DNA from: Lingula anatina | Lineage: Eukaryota > Brachiopoda > Lingulata > Lingulida > Lingulidae | Assembly (NCBI RefSeq): GCF_001039355.2 | Contig: NW_019775704.1 | Span: forward strand, 139,061 to 203,060 | Length of the DNA stretch: 64,000 nt | Direction of reading: 5' to 3' | In this document: in pieces, positions 22,101 to 33,099 of the stretch | Layout: each line of letters starts with the position of its first letter | Position numbering within the stretch: position 1 is the stretch's first letter | The notes under the pieces: generated by a model | Told to the model about the DNA's origin: nothing | The model's input: the letters and a program-made list of their open reading frames with translations, nothing else | Databases searched by the model: none | Translations under genes and position numbers: made by a program

Positions 22101-23439
22101 GCGTCAAAATATCATCTGATACAAAACACACTGACAACAGACTGTGTGAAAAGGTTAGCAATTAACAGCCATATACTGCAGTCATCAGCAGATCTTCCCT
22201 GTGGAGTTAATTTCAATGAATTGGCCATCCAATGTGACTTATTTTTCTTAAATGGGCACAATGAAGTATGTTTAATTTGTAAAGGCAAAAACCTTTAATA
22301 CTCTTGGAAATTGTAAAAATTTTCCTTTAATCGATCATCAAAGTGTTCCATTCCAAAGCCGTTTCCAGAAAATTGATCCATGGGCTCATTTTAAAGTGCT
22401 TAATATTTGGTTTTCAAGCTACTCTCGTAATGAAGAAAGATATTGCTTGATTCCAGTCGAGAAGGTAAAAACAAAATATTAGACCTAAAAAAATTGGTCT
22501 ATAAATGAAGATCTTCAAAAGCTTCAAAGTTTTTAGACAGAGAAAATTCCCGGGAGTGCTAGGATTTGTTATTGCTTTACAAAAGCTTGACTCGCATTTG
22601 ATGCTTATAACACTGCATGAGAAAGGGTGACAGCTCTAATACAATGTGACAGAAACGTGTTTGTCAGAAACACAGATAAGGTGTCTTTGGTGGCGGTTGA
22701 GTTAAGATAAAAGCAACCAAGTGGTTTAAAAATTGTCCCGTTGACAGAGAAATAACCAAAAACCGACTATAACAACTGATATTCACATGTCCTATAATAT
22801 CATTCATTAACAATCAAAAAGCATAAAACACAGCATCGGCAAATATGGCTTCATGAGTCTGAACTTGCAAGGTTAAAACATGTAACACTGGGCAATAGAA
22901 AGCTGCGATTAATGTCACTCATATAAACCAAAAGCCGTTTTTCTTTAATTTGTAACATTGCTACATTAATTTAGTGAGAAATCTTTAACTCCGTTTGGAA
23001 CTACATCTCGAACATCTACATCTACATTTAAGTAACAACACGAGTCAAAAAATGTCTTTAAGTTTCATAAATAACGTGTTTTCTAAATGCGATCCAATGC
23101 GCAATGGTAAAGGTTAATCCATTGGTGAGACCATTGTTCATTATGGGTTTTATGTAAAAAACGTTCCAACAGCTTCATGATGCCGTCAAAAGGAAGTCCA
23201 AAATATGTCTCGTCTCTAGAAATAACTGTAATATAGGAACTTGACTGCAGTGGCACTTATTTGCGTAATTATTGGAAGATGTATGATGAGCAGCAAAATA
23301 TATTACGAATACCCACCTTTAGGTAAAGCTGTTCTGGCATGTTTCTGCACACACTCTTCCATTGACGTGATCTTCTGCCAACCACCTGTCATCCTAACAG
23401 AAACGCTTTCAAACCGTGCCACTCTCTTTAAACGTCTTC
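7580..23439 (-). CDS. pdfr: PDF receptor (class B GPCR), 12 mapped exons, 5' end open
   Basis: Receptor for pigment-dispersing factor. In insects PDFR couples mainly through Gs and synchronises clock neurons. It acts in the plasma membrane. Joined exons 23317-23439, 15816-15923, 15221-15372, 14568-14671, 13966-14131, 13552-13708, 13034-13100, 12360-12429, 10929-11014, 10280-10460, 8089-8226 and 7580-7684 give 484 residues and a TAA stop, with all introns GT-AG and phase-consistent. Seen: the six hormone-domain cysteines (C29, C44, C53, C67, C83, C105), sequons at N45 and N82, YDTILCWPPTPAG, TM1 about 138-160, SRTKIHVNLF opening TM2, LVLYIDQ, C221 paired with C293, MFMWMFIEGLYLHN in TM3, EQVRKAVKAAILLLPLLGIT in TM6 and FYCFLNGEVR after TM7. 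The MFMWMFIEGLYLHN and YIDQ motifs match my memory of arthropod PDFR rather than calcitonin, CRF or PTH receptors. The first exon begins with two bases of a split codon, so the initiator lies further upstream and the N-terminus is unresolved. Confidence 0.93.
8089..8226 (-). CDS. pdfr: PDFR exon: helix 8 and cytoplasmic tail
   Basis: Acceptor tattttctgcag, donor GTTAAA|gtatgt, exactly 46 codons. It starts VRQALSKHW, completing GEVR and amphipathic helix 8, then a basic, Ser/Thr-rich stretch containing RRTSRSQS, a plausible PKA/PKC or GRK target. If the last intron were retained, translation would end nine codons on at a TGA (8062-8064), giving a different short tail. Confidence 0.9.
8227..10279. 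other. pdfr: PDFR intron
   Basis: Contains a (CAAA)n run near 9110 and a purine-rich stretch at 9235-9310. Weak inverted matches around TAGTCGACT sit at 8443 and 8634. No gene seen. Confidence 0.7.
10280..10460 (-). CDS. pdfr: PDFR exon: TM6, ECL3, TM7
   Basis: Acceptor catttttacag, donor GGCGAG|gtgggt, one base plus 60 codons. It carries AAILLLPLLGITNIM (TM6 with the conserved PLLG), a short third loop (VKPPSDT) and SSFQGFLVALFYCFLNGE, the class B TM7 signature. Confidence 0.95.
10929..11014 (-). CDS. pdfr: PDFR exon: TM5 and ICL3
   Basis: Acceptor gttttag, donor GTCAG|gtaatt, 28 codons plus two bases. INLTFLVIIISVLVNKLKES forms the inner half of TM5. The Glu-rich third intracellular loop, site of G-protein contact in class B receptors, leads to VR-KAV in the next exon. 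Confidence 0.92.
11015..12359. other. pdfr: PDFR intron
   Basis: Between the exons for TM5 and ECL2. No repeat family or embedded gene was recognised. Confidence 0.7.
12360..12429 (-). CDS. pdfr: PDFR exon: ECL2 to TM5 start
   Basis: Acceptor tacatttcag, donor TTTGCG|gtaagt, 70 bases. It encodes CWLGIEFLTTYWIIQGPRLV. The leading cysteine is the ECL2 partner of the TM3 cysteine, and W-I-I-Q-G-P-R-L corresponds to the family's YWILEGPRL. Confidence 0.93.
13034..13100 (-). CDS. pdfr: PDFR exon: TM4
   Basis: A 67-base exon with acceptor ttccccag and donor GAAGG|gtaagt. It completes the Gly of GWG and encodes VPLIITIPWVITVAV plus LPPTE. The conserved GWG-x-P and the helix tryptophan mark TM4. 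Its size matches the phase of both neighbours exactly. Confidence 0.92.
13334..13550. repeat. (CT)n tracts in PDFR intron
   Basis: One pure run at 13334-13355 and a longer pyrimidine-rich run at 13450-13550 that reaches the donor of the TM3 exon. On the transcript this is a long GA-rich stretch directly after the splice site. Confidence 0.9.
13552..13708 (-). CDS. pdfr: PDFR exon: TM3 to start of TM4
   Basis: Acceptor gtgcgcttccag, donor GATGGG|gtaaga, with 52 codons plus one base. It contains RVVCEALYILMEY, with the TM3 cysteine of the conserved extracellular disulfide, the diagnostic MFMWMFIEGLYLHN, and YHCIGWG leading into TM4. The donor is followed directly by a long purine (GA) tract. 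Confidence 0.95.
13966..14131 (-). CDS. pdfr: PDFR exon: ICL1, TM2 and ECL1
   Basis: Acceptor ttttgacgcag, donor ATACG|gtacaa, a weak donor supported by phase (one base plus 55 codons, ending in phase 0). It contains SLKCSRTKIHVNLFSAML, the class B TM2 entry, and LVLYIDQ, which I associate with PDF receptors. The first extracellular loop is an unusual Ala/Gly/Thr/Ser stretch of about 20 residues. Past the donor the frame hits a stop at once, which supports the boundary. Confidence 0.92.
14568..14671 (-). CDS. pdfr: PDFR exon: TM1
   Basis: Acceptor ctgcatttcag, donor TTTCAG|gtgact. It has 34 codons plus two bases, starting AMKEIAKNTRAVEVAGL. A hydrophobic helix rich in Val, Ala and Leu ends in FIFSYF. 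The split Arg codon is completed by the first base of the next exon. Confidence 0.93.
14841..14969. repeat. Compound (CA)n(CT)n(CA)n(GA)n microsatellite
   Basis: Lies inside the intron between the HRM part 2 and TM1 exons. Frames through it give Ser/Leu, His/Thr or Arg/Glu strings and are not genes. Confidence 0.9.
15221..15372 (-). CDS. pdfr: PDFR exon: HRM domain, part 2
   Basis: Acceptor cgttttttccag, donor AATG|gtgcgt. The two leading bases complete a Lys codon, then 50 codons follow, ending in phase 0. It contains YATRNCTITGHWEG, with the fifth cysteine, a second sequon and the conserved Trp, then YTDYLGCYDK with the sixth cysteine. The end of the exon is a Lys/Glu-rich linker leading to TM1. 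Confidence 0.93.
15816..15923 (-). CDS. pdfr: PDFR exon: HRM ligand-binding domain, part 1
   Basis: Acceptor tttattgcag, donor AATA|gtgagt, phase 1 to phase 1. It encodes 35 residues with three hormone-domain cysteines, the N-glycosylation sequon NAT and the class B signature CWPPTPAG. The signature tryptophan and the PPTPAG string are the clearest extracellular family marks in the gene. Confidence 0.92.
15924..17527. other. pdfr: PDFR intron, first part
   Basis: Holds a 25-base poly(A) at 16510-16534 on the plus strand. No SINE body or target repeat could be assigned to it. Confidence 0.6.
17528..17749. mobile_element. MITE with ACACTGGA-type inverted repeats
   Basis: The left end TTAAAGCCACCCTACACTGG and the inverse of the right end TTAAACCCTCTTTACACTGG match, followed on both sides by GGCGTCCTTTCT-CGTCC. 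The arms span about 40 bp and the element about 220 bp. The TTAA or TTA at both ends is probably the target duplication. The superfamily is unsure (PIF/Harbinger or piggyBac-like). Confidence 0.6.
18428..18690. mobile_element. Diverged relic of the piggyBac-like MITE
   Basis: It starts TTAAAGGGAAAAAAACTCTTC, near-identical to the left end at 52166. It shares CCATACTT-CCAATGGT-AATGAATCC, TAATCTCTTAAGATTAT and GTAGCCATC in the same order. The right terminal repeat is not recognisable. Confidence 0.5.
19112..19186. repeat. (GA)n(GT)n(G)n tract
   Basis: About 48 bases of GA, then GT, then a G run, in PDFR intron DNA. Confidence 0.9.
19187..23316. other. pdfr: PDFR intron, last part before HRM exon
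   Basis: No repeat family or coding block identified. Several open frames of 60-90 codons lack any family features. Confidence 0.6.
23317..23439 (-). CDS. pdfr: PDFR exon: extracellular N-terminus with first HRM cysteine
   Basis: 123 bases after acceptor tgtttgtgtttcag, with donor AAAG|gtgggt. It encodes 40 residues and carries the first conserved cysteine in MEECVQKHART. It ends with one base (G) that joins GA of the next exon to make Gly. An alternative internal acceptor (gatgacag, exon start about 23385) keeps the same frame and would remove about 18 basic residues. An in-frame Met (MTGGWQ) exists but no signal peptide follows it, so this is probably not the true start. Confidence 0.75.
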
Positions 23440-26383
23440 CTGAAACACAAACAGTATGATTAAGATCACTTGTAATGACCACCGTTTATGTTGTCTGTTC
23501 CAAATAACATGATGATTTAATCAATTATTACCTCATCCAACAGGTGCTCGAAATGTTGGTCTAGAACAATTTATAGTGTGGCTGTCACCGTTAGCCTCAG
23601 ATGAAAGGATAAACCATAGGACTGCCGTCTCTTATATATGCGGAGGTGTCGCGTCTGGAACTCCTAAGCCTCAGATATGACATGCACGACTAACAGGTGT
23701 TTCAAGGACGTCTCAGATTACCACACAATTTATTAAATGGTGTTAATCCCACTCCCAGGGACGCGTGCATTTAAGTAAGATGAGTGACAAAGTAAGTAAG
23801 TGACAAAAATAGTGACAGTTAGGAAACTAGTATTGTCACTTACGATTGACCATAGAACGACCTTCCCCGATATGTCCTAGAAAGCAATTAAGTCTCTTTG
23901 CTTTTATTGACGTCTATTCATTGTATTAGTGTCCACTGAAATCTTCTGACATTGACACTTTCCTGCCAACTGCCTCGTGCTTTAATACCAGGAATACATG
24001 CAAAGTGTACATGAACGGGAAAACACAACTCCAGATAAAACTGTCAGTGGGATTAAATCAAATGTCACCAATCAGTTAATATGGATACTCCAGAAAAAAG
24101 AGATCCAATTTACAATGCCTTCTGTCATTGACCATGAATTAAACTACACATTGAATATCAATCGAAGCACTATCAGCAAATGCCAATTTGTGATCTTATT
24201 ACAAATATAACCTTTCATAGAGTTTCTGTTCAAAGAAGCGACAGGTCCCACGATGCCTGTTGGTTGTTCATTGAGTCCCCATTATTCCTAGAAGAAACCA
24301 CAACTAGCATTTGGTAAGAGATACTGGGTGCGTGCCCAATGTTTGGATAAACACACGGGCATGTATCAACAAACAGGAAAAGGCGTCAAGTTAAATAAGC
24401 ATTGAGTGTTTTCCTTTGCAATTGAGTCAACAAGAAATTATCATATTCTACGATTAGCATAACTTCATTTCTTGATTTCAGTTTTCAGCTTAGAGAGGTT
24501 TGAATTTTACTTTGACACTGAAATGCGTAAAAACTATAATATACTATGCATTTGCAGTAGGATGACATTCAATTACGTGGAACATAATAATTAAGATACA
24601 ACGCAATCAGAAAAAAACTTTACCATAAATCTAAATAAACGATGTCTCTAAAATGTCTTTTCACTTCATAAAAGTCATAACTATAGTTCAGCGCATTAAT
24701 TACCAAGGCAATATTTATGACGGTAGGAAGCCATTCCAGCTAAGAAAGATGCATTTTCGTATTCAGCTCTCATCTGCTTAAGCGTCGCATAATTGACAGA
24801 CAATGTCTTTACAGGAGAAACAAAATGAATACCTAAAAGATATCAGGAAGTTTTCTCAGTGTGGCAATGATTGAACTGATGGACGGAAGTTAGGGTCTTT
24901 CCTGAAAGTGACGCCGAGACCCAGATCGGCCATCGCCTTCATTTTGTAAATTGACAGATCCACTGCACTGCAATTCGATGAATTATAAGCATTTTTGCAA
25001 GCTCAGACAAGCTTAAATGATTAAATGCTAGAAAAACGCAGCGGTATGAAGTTGAATAATGTGGACAGCTTTTCTCTGCAATCTTTATATCATAAAGGTT
25101 AAGCATAGGCTTGCTTGCATTGGTTCCAGCTATACTAAGTCAAACTTTTTATAACACGTACTTCATTTTGTAAATTGAGGTGATGTGATCTAGAACCATG
25201 CCATTCCTAATTTGATCTAAATAACGAAAAAGTAGAAGAAGGGATTATATTAAATGCTGCAATATTAATAAGGAAAGGGTGATATTTCACACCGTTCGAT
25301 GTACAATTAAAACTACAGTGTATATATTACCCTCAGTCGAAGCAGCTATACTGTGTAGTGCCGCATAATGTTTTAATTTAAATTGGACAAAAACAGTGCA
25401 ATTAAAGGTGATATTACCAGGTAGCCGTCTCGACGTTATGCAATGCACGCGTCCACGGTCACATGTCATATATCATGAAAATCGCCCCTTGATATAAAGG
25501 TCACACCCGTGGAGTTCTGAGCCCTTGATCCCTGACTTAAGACTTCATGGTGAGACGAATTGGCCTTTGTCACATTGGATAAACTGTTTCCTGTTGACCG
25601 CCTGGTGTTTATGAGCCATACCGTACCATTAAAACAACGTTGTGCATTTGCAATAAGGTGCCTACGTGCACATTAAAAACGTGTGCTTTCTTGCAATATG
25701 TTGATGAACCTATGCCAGAGAGAGAGAGAGAGAGAGAGCGCACAATGATCCACGTTCAATGCAAAATATTTTAACGAAGAAACGGGGATTATGAAACGAC
25801 CAATATGAACACACACACACACACACACATACACACACACATATATATATATATGCCTAACGTGATGGACAATGCAGGGCTGAAGCAACAATGCTCTATT
25901 TTTTATTCCACATTGCCATTTATTAAACGTCGGCAATATAAATTACGTAATAACTCATCGGCTTACTTTACTTTCATTTTCCTGTTACTATTTTCCTGTA
26001 CTGACGTACTTTTTCGCGTGTCTAATTTCTTCTTGTTACTTTATGCTTCATCTTGAACAATCGCCTAAAGCCAATTTTCTTAATGTTCCATTTCCCATGA
26101 ACTTCGTTATTTCTGTCACGCGTGACAGTTTACATGCACATTTGATATTTTTTTAGGCGTTTTGATCTTGGAACAATATCAACAGCAACACAGCATGTAT
26201 AGCGTACGAGTCATATGAAACGACGTGACAGACGCAAAACGAAGCCATCGCCTAGATCGTGTGCCACGTACAACTGTACATGTAGCTCCAAGGTTGACTC
26301 TCTATCTCTCTCTTTCTCGATCTGTCACTTGGGAACAAAACTCTGACGAAAAAGAAACATATGCTTTGTCATTATACTCGAAA

Positions 26384-26428
<45 letters not shown>

Positions 26429-27748
26429 GCTCTGCAGCAGTGAAAACACTGCAATGCCTTCGACTACAATCAATTGACAAAGCCAGAGGTCTTTCTGCCC
26501 GAACATGACACCGTGCGTATTTAACCAAAAAGTCACGTAAACTGTCGCAGTATCGATATCTGAGACTGCTGGAAAATGTCCTCGTGTTCTTAAGTTCCAA
26601 GGGGAAAATCATTATGAAAAAAAGGCATGATTAAAAGGCAGGCAACGATACATTTGTTTTCGTTTCTCTGCGGAAAATAAAGACAATGTCAGGGATTCCA
26701 ATCACTTATTCTTTGACTAATAGCGTTTTCCATTTCATTAAAATACCTTATCGAGAATAATAAAGAAAGAATATTTGCTAAACCATGGCTTTGTATAGAA
26801 GGAAATTGAACAATATCTCCATAAACAGCAAAGCCTGTATATTCCCTAATCACATATTTTAAAAGGCTTAATCACAGAAGACAGTAAAATAATGATGTAA
26901 TCGCGCAAGGTAATGGTGGCATTTTAAGTAATTGACAATTGCCTTTATTCAGTTTATGCAATCTCACTCTCCATGGAATAGAAAAACGAGTTAGCCTCTT
27001 GAATCTGCTTGTTCTCCATAAATCACTGAAAGGCAGTGTAGGCCTATAACTTTTCGAATTTAATCAAACGTGAGAAACGGCGTCTAAAGCACCATTAACG
27101 TTTGCAAGTTTCCCATGATAACGTTCAATGGGAATAGACACTAGTCTATGCTTCTGTGTTTGATCTTTAAGAGTCACGAAAGCTTTATTTCCAATTTGAC
27201 GTTGTCTTGCGTTCGTTGGGAGTGCTTTTGGTAGCAGACCGGGTAGGTCAAAATATAATGTCTATAACCATAAGGTGCATTCACCGAGTGACCGGTCATG
27301 ACTGCTACATTTTCCATGGTCGCTACACTTCTATGTCAAATTGCTCTATTATGGCCATTTTCACAAATGCTGTTGGCCTTTGTTTTCATGACTGCAATTA
27401 TAACGACACCTCCTCCTTCTCCTGCCCCTTCGGTTACATGTACATTCTACTAAAACGACTATCACCACCACCGCCGTTGTAACGAAACTGAGGGTCCGTG
27501 TAACTGATTGTCCGTCCTCCATTTAGTTATAATGGTTAGGGTTAGCCTGACCTAAGTGTGTTAAATTTAGGACAAGTTTTACCTGTGCAAATGAAGAGGA
27601 AGCGGGCTCTCTATCATGGGGGGCTCTCTGTCGTGTTACATCGTCATCACAAATGCTACTTCTACCTGTGCTAACATCACTACTACTACTTACTGATGCT
27701 CCTGTTATCAATACTGTTGCTGCCTCTGATCTGTTTGTGGACACCAGT

Positions 27749-27839
<91 letters not shown>

Positions 27840-30800
27840 CGAATGCCCACTTACCACTCTTGCCGATGCTACGCTATTTGAAGAGCGCAATCCTACGTTT
27901 GCTCTCAACTAAGCAGTGATTCACAACGTTATACAGTGGTAAAGACAGAACTGGGGACGAAGCCAATTGGCATGGTTTTCCTCATTCATAAGGATGAAAT
28001 ATACCTTTAATTTTGACAGGGAGACTTGAATGTCTATTCGTTTTGTGTTAATCACCATCTTCATTGCAATCGCCATATGAAAATAAATTTTCCCCTCCCC
28101 GCTAACGAGATTTCAGTTAAACCGTCTTTAAGATATATCCCTTGTCTGCAAATACATCCCCAATTATTACCATAATCTTGAAATAATTGCAACTGAACCA
28201 CGTGGGCACGCATTTAATGATGATATAATGATCTTAATTGAGATGTCTGCTATCAGATATAAAAGATCTGTCCGATTTTTCTTTGAATACGGGTTCGCAG
28301 AAATTCTCCTTGGAGGACACTTCAATAGTGAAACGTTCAGAGGGACATTTACACGTTTACACGTGTAACACAATTCCTCTGTCTGAGCCCATGCACACAT
28401 GCGCAATAGATAAAGCAATGAGTGTTCGGTGTATTTTTCGAAGAAACCTCATGAAAACTTCATGTACATACATCAGACTTTACCCAGAGCGGACCTTTTC
28501 CCGGTAAAAATGGCGGTTCGTCCCCCCCACCCCTCCGGAGACAGTCCTGTGACTTCAAACAATGCTTTAATTTGTCTGTTCAGTTTGTTAATGAAGCCGT
28601 TGGTGGTTATGTTGAATAGGGATGGGATTTTAAATAGCAGGGTATATGTGTTAAAGCTGCATGAACAAACGAAATGCCGTCGTGGTAACGTAATGATCGA
28701 GCGAGGTGACAGCGTCTTTTCTTCTTCAAACATAATTAGGGAGCTCGGTTATAAAGAAAATGAATTTCCTATGCTTTTTGAACAACAAACTTTCTGACAT
28801 TTTAACCCTCCAACAAGTTAGTCTACCGAGAGAAAACTCCCTATTTCTGCTGGAATACACTTAAAACTTATGATCAGCTCAAAGTTGACTGAACATACGG
28901 CCCAGGAGTGGGAGTAAACTTCTTAATTCGTTGGCTAAACGGCGCCGTGTAAGTTTAGTTCAAGGCAAACGTTACGTAGTCGGCTCATGTTGTTGCAGTG
29001 ACGTTATAACGATGAGTTCACCGCCGCATTACCGGAATTCATGTTAGTTGTAATAAAGCGGAAGGAGACATAAAAGCCCTTCTGACTGAACAATTATGAT
29101 CTGTCAACATTCCGCGTTGGTGACATTTGTATTCCTTGAGACAGGCCAATAGATATAAATCACCCGTCGATCAGGCCTTTTATGGAGATTTATCATTAGA
29201 GATAGCTTTGATAAGATTGGCCTTGGGTAAACAGAGAAAAAACATGAAATGCCAATTATACGAAGCTATGTGTCCTACAATGACTTTGAATGTCTTATTA
29301 GATATACATGCAATGCGTTTGCTCATTTCGAAATGATCACTTAACCTTGAGCTAGGTTTTTATAACACTGACTTCATGCACGCAGGCACAACACGAGAAT
29401 TGTTTTTTTAAGATGTTGTTCCTAGAGAACACTAAGAAGAGATAATCTTATTGGACAGTGCATATACTGATCTGGTCCTCTAATTGTTTTACATACAAAC
29501 ACTTTGGTACGTAAAATGTGTACGAATAACCTCCGGAATGCAAACCTCACCTCGCCTGCAAAAAGTAAACCTAATTATAAGTGCAGTCCAGCCGCGCGTA
29601 CCTGTTAGTACGCGAAAGTGAACTAACAGCATGCTTATACATACAGATGTGCATACACAGACTACAGATGTGCACACACACACGCATACACACACGCGCA
29701 CACACGCGTTATGCAATCGCGATAAGATTTGTTTGAATTTCAGTTTGAAATTGTACATTTCTGTTCGCGTGTTCTGCTCGCTGTATCAAATGTATATACA
29801 CACAGAATATAGTAAATTTTTACTACTCTTGCTTTGTAGTGCTAGAGAACTTAAAAGTTGCGGTTTCTTGGAACTTGCGTGCCGCGCGGGATTATACTTT
29901 TAAAGTCGGTCAAAATACAGATCACTTTTCTATATTCATGTCATTAACCAAAGAGCACATTGGATGTGGTTAATGACGCAAAGGCGGACTTAGATCAACA
30001 GCTGGGGCAATGGGAAGTGATCGCTCACTTTAAGTCGAAATATCGGTGAGTTAATGGTCATTTTCGGAGAAGACATTGTATAAAAGCTATTTTAAAGTTA
30101 TATATCTTAGGACAATAAAGACCAGTGTGGCACTTTGACGAATAGCTGTATTAATTGTCTTAGGTGCATAGTGCGTGTACTAAATGGGATTCTCAATTAT
30201 GCATCATTTATCTTTAAACACATAAAAGAAGGCGCAAATGGGCAAAGCATCTGTTTTAACGAGAAGCATTAATGACTGATCATAATTGGTGCCAAAAATG
30301 AGCTCCACATGACAGAATAGTGATAAAAAGGACACTTCCAATAAAAAACACTGACAAAAGAAACCAGAAAGGACAACGTGGCGCGCTTTCACTTTTGTAT
30401 TTTTGAAAATAGATGTTTTCCAAAAGGACAAATATTCACAATAACGGTTACACCAAAGCGATCCTGACATCTTCATAGACAGACGTGAGTAACATAATTC
30501 ACAAAATTACTTGGTAGTAACAGGTTTTGCCTATCAGATGTTACTTATAAAACAAACTTTTGCATATTATAATTTATAGAAGACAAAAAAAAAAAAAAAA
30601 AAAAAAAGAACATATCTGATAATAAAGCTATATATACTTGAGTATACACGACGCAGGGCATGCCTCTTTTCCGTGTTCTTGTTTATTTTCAGATATGTCT
30701 GCGGTTAGTGGGAGAGGTGTGTGACACCACAACACAGACTGTTGTTTCTAATCATAAATTAAATATTGAGCCAAACATCCAATTATCTGAAAATGCTCTG

Positions 30801-32514
30801 CGTAGGACGCCTTCTAACAACTATCGAAGGCTATATTTGATGTCTGAGGAAAAACCAAGAAAGGCTGAGGTTGGCTTTATCTCACAGACCATTGCTAATT
30901 CATACGTCTTCATGATTCTTGTATAATTCAAAAGTATGCCCGCAATGTGTCAATCTGACTGGTAAATCTCTTCTAAGTAATACATGAATTGGAAAAAACA
31001 TACATAAACCGGTGAGCTTATAAATCCGCGGGGGAAATGTATTCTGAATAAGGCTATTTGAACCAATTGCCCATTCCCCGGAGGAAATTATTTTGTCATT
31101 TCTCCAACCCGCCATAAGGCAGACTATTCTGCCTTTTTTGAAAGGTTTTCTATGGCTGTTGCATTTTCTCCAGTTACCGATGTTGAAATTATATATAAAG
31201 ATTACGGGAAATTGCCCGAAACGCAACCAAGCTTTTCTTTTCAATGCCACAGTCAAACACCAAGGTCGAAATGCGCTAAATGAAGAGCGACTGTTTGAAA
31301 AACGTCAACTTTTTATCAGTGTGTAACGACGGAAGTACCCGGGGTTTCAGATTATTAACAATGGTTCCGCTCTGTACCTTAATGTGATTCTAGTCACGTT
31401 GATGCCCAGGGTGTCCGGATATGCGTTGTCAATCAGTGTCAACAGGTGAACGCCCAAGGGGACAGAGCAAAATAAACGACCCAAGGCGTGCTTACTGGAG
31501 GGTGTAATGTTATTTAAAGAACGAACAGGCAATCAATGCCTTTTATGGTGTCCTTATAAATGTCCCGTTTAGTGTATGTAAACGTATATCTGAATGTAAC
31601 TACTGATCTATCTATATATCTGAAACAAAGTTGACATTTTCTCGCAGGAAATATGTCAAAAAAAGTTCAACATTGTAATAGTGAGTTAATCTACACCAAA
31701 AGAAAGTTCTAAAACTGAATCGTAAGGTATTTCGGTCAAGCTTTGAAGACTAATGTTTTCCAAACTGTGTGTCTGTATTGCTGTCACCGAAAAGCATTTA
31801 AAAATATTTTCGGTACAAAATAATTTAATGTATTTCTCAAGCTCTGGGTTTGTTTCTTATGAACAATTGTGACGGCCTAGATCACATAAGCAGTGTTAAA
31901 ACTGAAGTAGTAGAGGTATCCATTAAAGAAAATGACGGAAAACACTTTAAATAGCGTTTCTTGCTCGCTATAAATATGTTGGAAGCATTGGTGTGATGGA
32001 CACTCCGTAGTCTTAATGCATCACTTGGCAAAACATTTCTTAATTGGACACAACTTTCGACGTATAATGAGGTGCAAGCCAAAGCGCACGTACACTGACG
32101 TATCGGCAATCAAAGTACTCCTCTGCAGTCTCACATGGATGAGTCTGCTGTAAATGAAACAATGTAACAACTAAGAGGCGATGATTTTAATTCCAATTTA
32201 AAGTGGAAGCAATAAATGACATTACACCTAACAGTAACTACTTCACGCCGTGTCCACGTAAGTACAATTACACATCGCGGGATGCCAATGATTGTTTCAT
32301 GCAATTAAAGAATGTAATTTTCAATTTAATAATTGCTTCACCTCTGAACATAGCTGACCTGAATTTACTGGTAACTATAAGAAACAACTTGATATTTTCG
32401 AGCGGTTAAACGAAAGGAAATCTTTCAAAGGAAAAATCAGATATTCAAGATACAAATATAACTAACCAGTTTGAAACTCTATTGCGATTAGATATGGGTT
32501 TTAAGAAGTGACAA
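23440..32514. other. Probable 5' intron or upstream DNA
   Basis: No supported gene. Holds (GA)n at 25717-25738, (CA)n(TA)n at 25808-25852, (GA)n at 26387-26430, the (CT)n(TA)n tract at 27751-27837 and poly(A) at 30588-30606. A Ser-rich open block with a donor-like end at 27586-27735 (-) is discussed under findings. Confidence 0.5.
27751..27837. repeat. (CT)n(TA)n compound microsatellite
   Basis: About 48 bases of CT followed by 38 of TA. Confidence 0.95.
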
Positions 32515-32619
32515 CCCAGCAAACACAGAACGTTTTATAACGTTACCATAACGTGGCCATAACGTTTTTTGGTACAATAAACGTTATGGTAACGTTATAA
32601 TAACGTTGTGTTTGCTGGG
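32515..32619. mobile_element. CCCAGCAAACAC foldback MITE
   Basis: A 105-bp near-perfect hairpin. It starts CCCAGCAAACACAGAACGTT and ends with the complement AACGTTGTGTTTGCTGGG. The inner arms repeat AACGTT and TAACGTTACCATAACG. No clear target duplication. Confidence 0.7.
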
Positions 32620-32855
32620 AAAGACGTTTAACGAGATGGTTGCTGTATGTGAATGTAGGCAGAGTAGAAAACGAACTAGAATGACAGCCTCTCATACAAC
32701 AACTTATTAAGAGTGAGTAAGCATCCTTACATGAATGTACCATGTGTACTAACACTCAGTAACAGTTGGAAGCATTCCAGTGATTGTACATAGTTATACC
32801 CATGTATAAGTTGTACTCATCTCTTTCGGCTATACATGTGTAACATACCTCACTG

Positions 32856-32883
32856 TGTATGTATGTATGTATGTATGTATGTA
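32856..32883. repeat. (GTAT)n microsatellite
   Basis: Seven GTAT units. Confidence 0.9.
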
Positions 32884-33004
32884 GGCGTCTATGAATATAA
32901 ATTGACCATGGCAAATATATCATGGTTTATGACAAAGAGATTTTCATTCCGATGCACTTTTATAGTGGCATGCCAACAAATGGCGGAAAAATGGAACCCT
33001 CCTT

Positions 33005-33074
33005 AGCAAAATATCGCAGCGAATTTGCAGCAAATTTGGCGAACTTCTGCAAACTAAATCGCTGCAATATTGCT
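33005..33074. repeat. Short inverted repeat
   Basis: Arms around ATCGCAGCGAATTTGCAG and CTGCAAACTAAATCGCTG, with A/T mismatches. No known family. Confidence 0.5.
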
Positions 33075-33099
33075 GCAAATTTTTCATTTTTCTCGGTTT

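Noticed and set aside
28429-28797. 122-codon plus frame and its 86-codon antisense partner
   Set aside because: Mutually overlapping, no conserved motif; cannot support either.
30900-31256. 118-codon minus open frame
   Set aside because: No recognisable motif or family; likely chance.
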